From assembly GCA_026993705.1 (NCBI GenBank), contig JALWSJ010000111.1, positions 1-7,316 on the forward strand: a stretch of DNA of 7,316 bases. The letters run 5' to 3'. Below the pieces are notes generated by a model, which was not told the DNA's origin, did not search any database, and was given only the letters and a program-made list of their open reading frames with translations. The translations under genes were made by a program, and so were the position numbers. Shown one piece after another: positions 1 through 5,399 of the stretch. The DNA is from Flavobacteriales bacterium. GTDB lineage: Bacteria; Bacteroidota; Bacteroidia; Flavobacteriales_D; Parvicellaceae. Within the stretch, counting starts at the first letter, position 1, and each line of letters begins with the position of its first letter.

Positions 1-13
1 TTTTATTTTTCAT
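1..13 (-). CDS. Start of a further minus-strand gene (partial, 5' end only)
   Basis: An ATG on the minus strand (complement of 11-13) begins one base after the TAA stop of the AAC(3)-like gene. It reads M-K-N-K before running off the window. Such close spacing is typical of translationally coupled genes in one operon, and the A-rich opening codons are common for genes of this genome type. Only four codons are visible, so the product cannot be guessed, and a chance ATG is possible. Confidence 0.45.
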
Positions 14-14
14 G

Positions 15-833
15 TTATTCAAAATCGGTTATTAAAAAAGGTCGTTTTAATTCTTTATATTTCTGTTCAATTATTGTCCTTGTGTTAGAATTAATTAGGT
101 AAAAGGAGTCGGATTTTATTTTAGATAACCAAAAATTAATTATTTTGTCTATTCTTGCTATCATTATTTGTGTCCTACCTTTCTTGAATTTTAGTAGTAT
201 ATTTTCATTAATTAAATCTTGTTCTAGTTTTTCCCAATCATATTCTAATAAAACGCCCATGGGACGTACATGGTAAACTAATTTAATATTTTTTCTTTGC
301 TTTGTTAAGTCGATTACCTCTCCACTAAAAACTTTATTATACCGATAAATTAATTGATTAGAAATTCTTTCAAGATAATGAATTAATGTTGTTGTATGAA
401 AACCGGAACCATAATGTATAAGTATTCCTTTATTTTGATCTAGAAAACTAAATAATGAAGAATGATCAAAAGGATCTATTGTATTTCCTTTATTAGTGAT
501 AGGAGGGGAGCCTGTACCGGAAAAATTAAAAACAGGTGTTGAAGTACGCCATGTGGAAAAGTTTTTTCTGAAATATTCTGAAAGAGTACCTACTTGGCTT
601 TCGTCTTTTTCAACATTAAATGATTTTCCTTGACAAAAATCATAATTAAAAGTAGGCATAACAACATCAAGAGGAGCACATATGTTTATTAACTCTAAAC
701 AATGCTCATTTAAGAATTGTTCTTGGTTTTCAAACTTGACTTTAAAGCCAAATAATACATCTGAATGTATTAGGACATGACTACCTCCATTGAGGGAAAT
801 GAATTTTTCAATATCTTGTTTTATTTGTAACAT
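15..833 (-). CDS. AAC(3)-family N-acetyltransferase (Antibiotic_NAT fold), 272 aa
   Basis: This is a cytoplasmic acetyl-CoA-dependent N-acetyltransferase of the family that includes aminoglycoside 3-N-acetyltransferases. Family landmarks appear in order: HVLIHSD near residues 19-25, DVVMPTF at 56-62, GTLSEYFR at 82-89, an arginine segment WRTSTP at 95-100, DPFDHSS at 120-126, and GSGFHTTTLIHYLE at 142-155. The last carries the conserved TxxHxxE motif (His152, Glu155). The length is close to the usual 260-280 aa. In resistance enzymes the arginine segment usually reads RSxHP; here the His is replaced by Thr99. From memory, such departures are common in homologues from polysaccharide or specialised-metabolite clusters, so the substrate is more likely an amino sugar or another amine than a drug (inference). 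Ten bases separate it from the 94-aa gene upstream, and another ATG follows one base after its stop, so it lies inside an operon. No N-terminal signal or membrane segment is seen. The fold assignment is firm; the substrate is unknown. Confidence 0.85.
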   Translation of the reverse strand: MLQIKQDIEKFISLNGGSHVLIHSDVLFGFKVKFENQEQFLNEHCLELINICAPLDVVMPTFNYDFCQGKSFNVEKDESQVGTLSEYFRKNFSTWRTSTPVFNFSGTGSPPITNKGNTIDPFDHSSLFSFLDQNKGILIHYGSGFHTTTLIHYLERISNQLIYRYNKVFSGEVIDLTKQRKNIKLVYHVRPMGVLLEYDWEKLEQDLINENILLKFKKGRTQIMIARIDKIINFWLSKIKSDSFYLINSNTRTIIEQKYKELKRPFLITDFE

Positions 834-843
834 ATTTTTTTTG

Positions 844-1128
844 TTATTCTATAATAGCATTTGTATTTTTTTTATTCCATTTTAGTTCTCTTGCTGAAAC
901 TATCAGAACTTCTGTACTGTTGAGTTTTTTCCAAGGGATATTGCTATCGTCGTATTCTATTATCATATATTTACGCTCACATGTTTTCCAACTTTTAGAG
1001 GTAAACCTTTTTGGTTTTTTATCCCATGGAATTTCTGCAATCATTTCTAGTTTTTCAAGGGCTTGTTTAAAAGTAGAAAACTGTTCTTTTTGAGGTTCTG
1101 CGTGTATTTCATCTTCTATGATAAACAT
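844..1128 (-). CDS. Small uncharacterised protein, 94 aa
   Basis: This is a soluble, charged protein with no signal peptide or membrane segment. It opens MFIIEDEIHAE and then has an apparent helical stretch (FSTFKQALEKLEMIAEIPW, about residues 17-35). A basic, tryptophan-rich middle follows (KRFTSKSWKTCERKYMIIEYD, about 40-60, split here into KRFTSKSWK and TCERKYMIIEYD). The C-terminal part contains the strand-like STEVLIVSARELKWNKK. The pattern IPWD-x(n)-SWKTCxRxYxIxEYD-x(n)-PWKxL resembles, from memory, a small widespread family of unknown function in Bacteroidota and other phyla. I cannot name a Pfam entry for it. The start at 1128 is the only ATG giving the full conserved N-terminus, and the leader is A-rich without a Shine-Dalgarno sequence. 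It ends ten bases before the AAC(3)-like gene, so the two are probably co-transcribed. Small acidic or charged proteins of this sort can be immunity proteins, but nothing here shows that. Confidence 0.8.
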   Translation of the reverse strand: MFIIEDEIHAEPQKEQFSTFKQALEKLEMIAEIPWDKKPKRFTSKSWKTCERKYMIIEYDDSNIPWKKLNSTEVLIVSARELKWNKKNTNAIIE

Positions 1129-1178
1129 TGTTTTGAAGGCTATGTGTATTAGTAGTGGCAGAGTGTGTGGTACTTTCT

Positions 1179-1203
1179 GCTCAAACTGCGTAGCGGTTTG
1201 AGC
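1179..1203. repeat. Strong hairpin in the spacer upstream of the 94-aa gene
   Basis: GCTCAAAC (1179-1186) is the exact reverse complement of GTTTGAGC (1196-1203). The inner bases TGC-GTA-GCG add a T-G wobble and two GC pairs, giving an 11-pair stem with a GTA triloop. It lies in the 132-base gap between the lipoprotein stop and the 94-aa gene start. There is no adjacent T-run on either strand, so it is not a classical intrinsic terminator. A weaker outer pairing of GTAGT (near 1152) with ACTAC (1206-1210) is possible. It may be a dispersed repeat, a leader structure or a processed terminator. Confidence 0.7.
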
Positions 1204-1260
1204 GGACTACAAACCTTGATATTTAGCACTTTACTTATATAAAATGTTGGTAGCTGTCAT

Positions 1261-2007
1261 TTATTCTTGAATTCCACTTTCCAATATTAATATCTTATAT
1301 TGATCAAACACACTTAGTTTAATCCAACCTAATCTTGAATCATTTTTAAATCTAACTCCAATATATTTTATTTCGTCTAATGGAAAATCATTACAATCAT
1401 TGTAGAAAGTTGTGTATTCAATAATTGTCGTGTCACTATTTATTTCATTATATGAAGGAGGTAAGCTATACCAGTCATCTATTAAAGTAATCGTATTAGA
1501 ATTATAGGTGTCGTTTACTTGCAATATTTCACATTTATCCAATGGGGTTAATTTGAATGTTGGTGTGATTTTCAAAATTGAATCATTTTTGTCAATTTGA
1601 TGACAAGTGTAATTAAAGCGGTAATATATCTCAATGATGTTATTCGCCCCCGTATATATACTTGTATCTCTATTTAAAAAGGAAGTATCATTACTTTGAA
1701 ATCCATAAATCTGGACATTATTACTTAAAGATTTGATTGTAGATTTAGGATTCTGTCCAACTGCTGGTGAGCCCCATAATTCACTCATAAACTGAATATC
1801 ATCGTTTCCATCATTGTCAAGGTCTATATTAAAGTATTTAGGAGCATTATATTCTCCAATCAATGTTATATCATAATAGTTTATTATCATATTTGAATAA
1901 TCACCAATTTTGATTTCTGAGGTTCTCACGACATTATCAATCTTCTTTTTACAGCTAAAGAATATTAATTCAAGGGCTATGAATAATACTAGGTTGATTG
2001 TTTTCAT
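1261..2007 (-). CDS. Putative lipoprotein, 248 aa
   Basis: The N-terminus MKTINLVLFIALELIFFSC is a lipoprotein signal: a short positive head, a hydrophobic core and a lipobox with Cys19 as the lipidated residue. The following KKK argues for a mature protein tethered in the envelope; acidic rather than basic residues after the Cys are what mark surface export in several Bacteroidota, so this may face the periplasm (inference). The mature part holds an aspartate-rich loop, DLDNDGNDD near residues 62-70, of the DxDxDG calcium-binding type often seen in FG-GAP or dockerin-like contexts. Two later cysteines, in YTCHQ and DKCE, could form a disulfide, and a further Cys lies in NDCND. The end, YIGVRFKNDSRLGWIKLSV, is a pattern I associate with Bacteroidota lipoproteins of unknown role. 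It lies 69 bases after the T9SS protein stop, so it is either co-transcribed or separately promoted. No enzymatic motif is recognised and the function is unknown. Confidence 0.85.
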   Translation of the reverse strand: MKTINLVLFIALELIFFSCKKKIDNVVRTSEIKIGDYSNMIINYYDITLIGEYNAPKYFNIDLDNDGNDDIQFMSELWGSPAVGQNPKSTIKSLSNNVQIYGFQSNDTSFLNRDTSIYTGANNIIEIYYRFNYTCHQIDKNDSILKITPTFKLTPLDKCEILQVNDTYNSNTITLIDDWYSLPPSYNEINSDTTIIEYTTFYNDCNDFPLDEIKYIGVRFKNDSRLGWIKLSVFDQYKILILESGIQE

Positions 2008-2076
2008 AATTTTCTATGTTTAAGCTTTGTAATATCGCTTCTTGTGGTTGCTACCAAGGTTAATATAAGAAAGTAA

Positions 2077-4749
2077 TCACTCTCCCTTTTTATCCCTAAT
2101 TAGGTGTAGAAATCCGTTTAGTTGTACGGGGGCGATGCCTGTTAATCGAATCGTGTTAACAGTGCAAACATAATAGTAAACGCCACTAGGTACAGGTTCG
2201 CCGGATTCTTGATGGATACCGTTCCAATTTACATTAGGGTCGGTAGTGCTAAAAACTACTTGTCCCCATCGGTTATAAATACTCAGGTCGATACTTTCGA
2301 TATAACGGTAAGGTGAAAGTGGTGTGAATCGTTCATTTTTACCATCGTGATTAGGGGTGAAAACGTTTGGTAACCAATATATCGGACAATTGTCAAAACA
2401 AACGGTATCACTAAAAATACTTTCGTTATTGTAGAGTACGGAATCAAGTGCTGTAACAGTATAACATCCTGCTACCGAACCATTGTTGTTGTGGTAGAAT
2501 ACGGTGTCGTTTGCTGTGTTTATATCGGCGATTAAAGTCATAGAATCTCCTTGTACAGGGGTGTAGTAAATTCGGTATCGTGTAACATCATCTGAACAAG
2601 TATTGTTAGGATTATTCCACGTTAAGGTGTTTTGTCTGTTTTCACAATCTCCTTCAATAGTGAGTATTGGAGGACAAGGAGGAGTTCGATCTATTGGAGA
2701 AGCACAAACTTCTTGTGATACATTTACTATCGGGTTAATAATACTCGGTGAAGAATAATATCCATAACTCTTTACGTAGTAGCAATAAGTTTGCCCGTTA
2801 ATTAGGTTGGTGTCGGTATAGTTTTGTTCAGTAGTTGTACCTAAAAGACTGTAAGTTCCACCTATACTTGCTCCTTTGTAAACTTCATAAGAGGTGTTTA
2901 TCCATGGTACATCTTCATTCCATGTTAGGGTAATTTGATTGTCATTAGGGATTGGTGTTACAAAAATAGAACCACCTTTATTTGAAGTACCCACTAGACT
3001 GTCGTTGCCTGAATGGTTATAGTATAATTCGACTCTATAAAAATTTGGGTAATCGGAAGTATTGATATTGTTATGCGTAAAAGTTGTATCTATAGAGTAT
3101 AGAAAAGGAGAACTTGCGGTTTGACCGATTAGTGTTTGTATTGAATTAATATCTAAACCGTGATAAATTTTATAGAAATAGGGACCGGGAAATTGGATAG
3201 TATCCAATTCTGTTGGTTTTGACCACATGATGGAGTCTATTCCTGTGCTTGCATCTGTATTGCGTACTGTTACATTGGTGAGTATAGGAACTTCTTTTCT
3301 TAATCGGGCACAAGCAGAATCAGATGGGCAACTTTCTAATTGACCGTAGTCAAAAAAGGCTGTGATTACGTAACAGTAATCGATACCTAGTGTTAAATTT
3401 GTGTTGTCAAAAAAGGTGATATTATTTACTCCGAAAATTTCTCCGATTTGTGTAAAACCAATATCTTCAGGGTTGGGATGGTTACAACAATCAGGCATGG
3501 TATAATTGGGGTTTGTTGTTCTGTAAATTCGATAACCTTCGGCATTTGAGCAAGCAGAAGGAGACCAACTGATATTTACCCCGTTACCAAAAGGAATAGC
3601 ACTAACATTGGTAACTTTAGGTGGGATAATGGTAATATTAACTTGTTCGTAAGCTGAAAATTCGGGGTTGCCATTGTCTTGAACAGAAAATAAAATAGGA
3701 TAAGTACCGGCTTTGATATTTGAGCAATTTGTATTCCAACTAAATACACCGCTTACAGGATTATTTCCTGCAACATTAAAGTTTGCACCATTGGGAATGG
3801 TAAAGGCCTGACCAGAAGCAGTGAGAGAAAGTACATCTCCCAAATCTTGGTCTTGTGCGTTAACATTAAAAGAAATATTATCGCCGGCAATTACGCAAAT
3901 ATCGTTTAATGGATCAATGATGGGGGGAGTGTTGTTACAATTACTCTGTACGGTAAGTTGTATATCTCGTATTACATAACCTACTTTATAGCCATTTCTC
4001 CATTCTGTTATTTTTATAGCAAAATTAAATTCACCTATCATATGCGGGCTATCCCAACATACAGTACCTGTAGCCTGATTGATATTAATTGTTCCGCCTC
4101 CGCTTCCTACTTCATTTGGATATACATAAACAGTAGGAATGGGGAGAGGTTGAGCGTTTTGTCCAAGAGGAGGAACCAATTCATATGAAAGACTATCTCC
4201 ATCAATATCGACTGCTTGTGGGTTGTAGCAGTACGGCATTCCGACACAGGCAATAGCAGGACACGGACAATCATCAAATTGAACGGAATTATTTGCACCG
4301 TCATTTCCTAGGAAAGGGTTGATAATTAGTTTGGTTTGTAGTGCAAAAACAACATTGTCTGAACTTCCTCCACCATTGGGGTAAATATTGAGGATATTTG
4401 CATTTCTGTTGGGGTCTTCCATGGTAATAAAGTACGTTCCGGAAGTAACATAAGTATGTGTACCAATATATACGTTTTTCTGGAAGTCGGGAAAACCGGG
4501 GATACTTGTTACAGGGATAATTCTTTGAATAGTGTCTCCTGTTCCGTCACCGTATTTTATGTAGAGTTCGGAACGGTCTGCTTGTGCCGCAGGACCAATA
4601 TCCGTACAAGTGGTAATGGTAAAACGATAAGTCAGTCCCGAGATATGTTCGTAGGTAATTTCTCCTCCTCGATTGTGTGTTGCCAAGGCGACAGAAGGGA
4701 GAGCAAACAAAGGTATGAGTGTAATATAGTAGAGTAAATATTGCTTCAT
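2077..4749 (-). CDS. Secreted multidomain protein with fibronectin-III-like repeats and T9SS type B (CHU_C) sorting domain, 890 aa
   Basis: This is a large protein predicted to be exported by Sec and then by the T9SS to the cell surface or medium. Residues 1-23 form a signal peptide with a likely cut at ALA|THN. The opening THNRGGEITYEHISG and later pieces (NPQAVDIDGDSLSYELVPP near 176-194, TGTVCWDSP near 227-235, ITEWRNG near 247-253) match a known N-terminal architecture of large Bacteroidota surface proteins. About 274-372 looks like an Ig/cadherin-like domain. Four fibronectin-III-like modules follow, roughly 377-480, 488-595, 597-685 and 688-785, each with SW or TW strands and YRIY/YEVY/YKIY-type strands. 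The C-terminus 793-889 is the gliding-motility-associated domain: LPNVFTPNHDGKNERF, IYNRWGQVVF, WNG and PSGVYYY. No catalytic domain is evident, so adhesin or matrix roles are plausible (inference). An in-frame ATG at 4875 would add 42 residues, but it buries the signal peptide and lies in a hairpin/repeat, so 4749 is chosen. Many cysteines suggest disulfides. Confidence 0.92.
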   Translation of the reverse strand: MKQYLLYYITLIPLFALPSVALATHNRGGEITYEHISGLTYRFTITTCTDIGPAAQADRSELYIKYGDGTGDTIQRIIPVTSIPGFPDFQKNVYIGTHTYVTSGTYFITMEDPNRNANILNIYPNGGGSSDNVVFALQTKLIINPFLGNDGANNSVQFDDCPCPAIACVGMPYCYNPQAVDIDGDSLSYELVPPLGQNAQPLPIPTVYVYPNEVGSGGGTININQATGTVCWDSPHMIGEFNFAIKITEWRNGYKVGYVIRDIQLTVQSNCNNTPPIIDPLNDICVIAGDNISFNVNAQDQDLGDVLSLTASGQAFTIPNGANFNVAGNNPVSGVFSWNTNCSNIKAGTYPILFSVQDNGNPEFSAYEQVNITIIPPKVTNVSAIPFGNGVNISWSPSACSNAEGYRIYRTTNPNYTMPDCCNHPNPEDIGFTQIGEIFGVNNITFFDNTNLTLGIDYCYVITAFFDYGQLESCPSDSACARLRKEVPILTNVTVRNTDASTGIDSIMWSKPTELDTIQFPGPYFYKIYHGLDINSIQTLIGQTASSPFLYSIDTTFTHNNINTSDYPNFYRVELYYNHSGNDSLVGTSNKGGSIFVTPIPNDNQITLTWNEDVPWINTSYEVYKGASIGGTYSLLGTTTEQNYTDTNLINGQTYCYYVKSYGYYSSPSIINPIVNVSQEVCASPIDRTPPCPPILTIEGDCENRQNTLTWNNPNNTCSDDVTRYRIYYTPVQGDSMTLIADINTANDTVFYHNNNGSVAGCYTVTALDSVLYNNESIFSDTVCFDNCPIYWLPNVFTPNHDGKNERFTPLSPYRYIESIDLSIYNRWGQVVFSTTDPNVNWNGIHQESGEPVPSGVYYYVCTVNTIRLTGIAPVQLNGFLHLIRDKKGE

Positions 4750-4770
4750 TGTTTTTTTTATGTAACAAGA

Positions 4771-4778
4771 CAAAGTAA
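4771..4778 (-). promoter_or_regulatory. Weak candidate -7 box for the T9SS protein gene
   Basis: On the minus strand this reads TTACTTTG, one mismatch from the Bacteroidota -7 consensus TAnnTTTG. It ends 21 bases before the chosen ATG at 4749. No TTG -33 element is found at the usual 19-21 base spacing, so this is only a candidate. If real, it also excludes the ATG at 4875 as the start. Confidence 0.3.
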
Positions 4779-4844
4779 CGGATATTTTTGTTAAAATATT
4801 GTTTAGTTCTTCGGGAATTAGCCTAAGGTACTGAAATTTTAGTT

Positions 4845-4876
4845 GATGAACAATTTTCGGCGGAAAAATATTCATC
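4845..4876. repeat. Hairpin preceding direct copy A
   Basis: The arms 4845-4858 and 4863-4876 pair at 12 of 14 positions: GATGAA with TTCATC, then TTTTC with GAAAA, with two mismatches between. The loop is GGCG. The rejected upstream ATG of the T9SS gene (4875) lies inside its right arm. Confidence 0.6.
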
Positions 4877-4929
4877 GTCTAAGAAAATTAAATTCCGTTT
4901 TCTTATCACTTACCTGTCTTGCATTAGGG
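4871..4929. repeat. Imperfect direct repeat, copy A
   Basis: This 59-base segment matches 5033-5091 without gaps at 47 of 59 positions by my count. The first 17 bases (TTCATCGTCTAAGAAAA) and the last 9 (GCATTAGGG) are identical, and the divergence is concentrated at 4911-4920. An internal stem TAAGAAAA (4880-4887) with TTTTCTTA (4898-4905) is kept in both copies apart from its outermost pair. Confidence 0.8.
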
Positions 4930-4943
4930 GTTGTATCCCTAAT
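4923..4943. repeat. Hairpin ATTAGGG/CCCTAAT
   Basis: ATTAGGG (4923-4929) and CCCTAAT (4937-4943) form a perfect 7-bp stem with a 7-base loop. The right arm is part of a longer tract, 4937-4957, that is the reverse complement of 5071-5091 at 18 of 21 positions. The hairpin therefore joins a direct copy to an inverted fragment of the same sequence. Confidence 0.7.
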
Positions 4944-4993
4944 ACGAAGAAAATGAACGGCATAAAACGGTTTTATTTCCCTTGTACTTCTTC

Positions 4994-5033
4994 AAAATTA
5001 TTTTCCATAGCTGGAGCTATGCAAAATAATTTT
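4994..5033. repeat. Long hairpin preceding direct copy B
   Basis: AAAATTATTTT (4994-5004) pairs perfectly with AAAATAATTTT (5023-5033). After one C-C mismatch, CATAGC (5006-5011) pairs with GCTATG (5016-5021), leaving the tetraloop TGGA. That makes 17 paired bases in a 40-base palindrome. It occupies the same place relative to copy B as the 4845-4876 hairpin does to copy A, but with an unrelated sequence. Confidence 0.8.
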
Positions 5034-5091
5034 TCATCGTCTAAGAAAAATAAACTTCGTTTTCTTCTCGCTCATTTTCGTCGCATTAGGG
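5033..5091. repeat. Imperfect direct repeat, copy B
   Basis: This is the second copy of the 59-base segment (see 4871-4929). It runs on into GATAGGAACGGCATCC, where copy A has instead a hairpin and inverted fragment before its own GAACGGCAT (4955-4963). The GAACGGCAT after each copy suggests that the homologous unit is longer than 59 bases, with roughly 25 bases inserted in unit A. Confidence 0.8.
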
Positions 5092-5105
5092 ATAGGAACG
5101 GCATC

Positions 5106-5138
5106 CTTTTGGGTTGTTGCATATATGCAACCCAAAAG
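5106..5138. repeat. Hairpin with 11-bp perfect stem
   Basis: CTTTTGGGTTG (5106-5116) is the exact reverse complement of CAACCCAAAAG (5128-5138). The loop contains a palindromic GCATATATGC, so a shifted pairing with a GTT bulge is also possible. The hairpin is flanked by the related tracts GGATAGGAACGGCATCC and GGATAGCCCGACCC. Confidence 0.8.
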
Positions 5139-5156
5139 ATATAGTGGATAGCCCGA

Positions 5157-5214
5157 CCCTATTTTACAAAAACATTGTTTCGCGGGAGCGATATAATGTT
5201 TTTGTAAAATAGGG
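5157..5214. repeat. Perfect 20-bp stem hairpin with GNRA-type tetraloop
   Basis: Arm 5157-5176 is the exact reverse complement of 5195-5214. Inside, TCGC (5180-5183) and GCGA (5188-5191) pair around the loop GGGA, which fits the GNRA consensus, with a small internal loop between the two stems. It lies about 135 bases upstream of the atpD -7 box. Neither arm is followed by a T-run of terminator type. The GNRA cap is a common feature of folded RNA, but DNA-level roles such as REP-like elements remain possible. Confidence 0.85.
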
Positions 5215-5348
5215 GAATGCCCAAAAAAATACACTAATAAGTAAATATTATACGGGGTTAAATAGACCGTGATGAGGTGTTTACAGGGGGTGTTTTTGAA
5301 AAAAAATAAAAATATAGAAATAAAATAGTGTAGAGTAATAAAATGTAT

Positions 5349-5356
5349 TATTTTTG
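5349..5356 (+). promoter_or_regulatory. -7 promoter box of atpDC (TAnnTTTG)
   Basis: TATTTTTG is a full match to the Bacteroidota housekeeping -7 consensus TAnnTTTG, followed by CACC. Transcription would start near 5361-5364 and give a leader of under 40 bases to the ATG at 5400. No clear TTG is seen at the -33 spacing. The box overlaps the reading-frame extension from the ATG at 5343, which argues that this earlier ATG is not used. Confidence 0.6.
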
Positions 5357-5399
5357 CACCAAAATTTTTACACAAGAAAAACAAAATATACAGATAAGT

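Larger units (their letters stand above)
4845..5220. other. Structured intergenic repeat region between the divergent T9SS gene and atpD
   Basis: This is the core of the 650-base gap (4750-5399) between divergently transcribed genes. It contains two imperfect direct copies of a 59-base sequence at 162-base spacing, a reverse-oriented fragment of the same sequence, and at least five hairpins, listed separately. It also has a small one at 4962-4976 (ATAAAA-CGG-TTTTAT). Both direct copies are preceded by a hairpin that ends at the TCATCG, and both contain an internal AAGAAAA/TTTTCTT stem (4880-4905 and 5043-5066). The short tracts GGATAGGAACGGCATCC (5091-5107) and GGATAGCCCGACCC (5146-5159) flank the 5106-5138 hairpin. 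From memory, very similar GGCATCC...GATAGCCCGACCC blocks occur in many flavobacterial intergenic regions. No convincing gene lies here. The remaining part, 5221-5348, is AT-rich with nothing recognised. Confidence 0.7.

Noticed and set aside
1179..1203. Integron attC site or intrinsic terminator reading of the spacer hairpin
   Set aside because: The arms do not fit RYYYAAC/GTTRRRY cores and no T-run follows on either strand.
2055..2062. TAACCTTG on the minus strand as a -7 box for the lipoprotein gene
   Set aside because: It has one mismatch to TAnnTTTG and no -33 partner at proper spacing; co-transcription from the upstream gene is equally possible.
3958..4737. Several open frames of 65-93 codons, on both strands, inside the T9SS gene
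   Set aside because: They are shadows of a well-supported long coding sequence.
4750..4875. 42-residue N-terminal extension of the T9SS protein from the ATG at 4875
   Set aside because: The ATG at 4749 gives a clean signal peptide that the extension would bury. The extension begins inside a hairpin and repeat and shows no protein-like conservation.
4953..5144. 63-codon open frame on the plus strand within the repeat region
   Set aside because: It is encoded almost entirely by inverted and direct repeat sequence, and its frame carries no recognisable protein signal.
4845..5214. CRISPR array
   Set aside because: There are only two diverged copies at 162-base spacing and no series of short identical repeats with uniform spacers.
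5343..5399. 19-residue N-terminal extension of AtpD from the ATG at 5343
   Set aside because: It overlaps the TAnnTTTG promoter box and is unlike any AtpD N-terminus; MSQLKGKVVQ at 5400 is standard.
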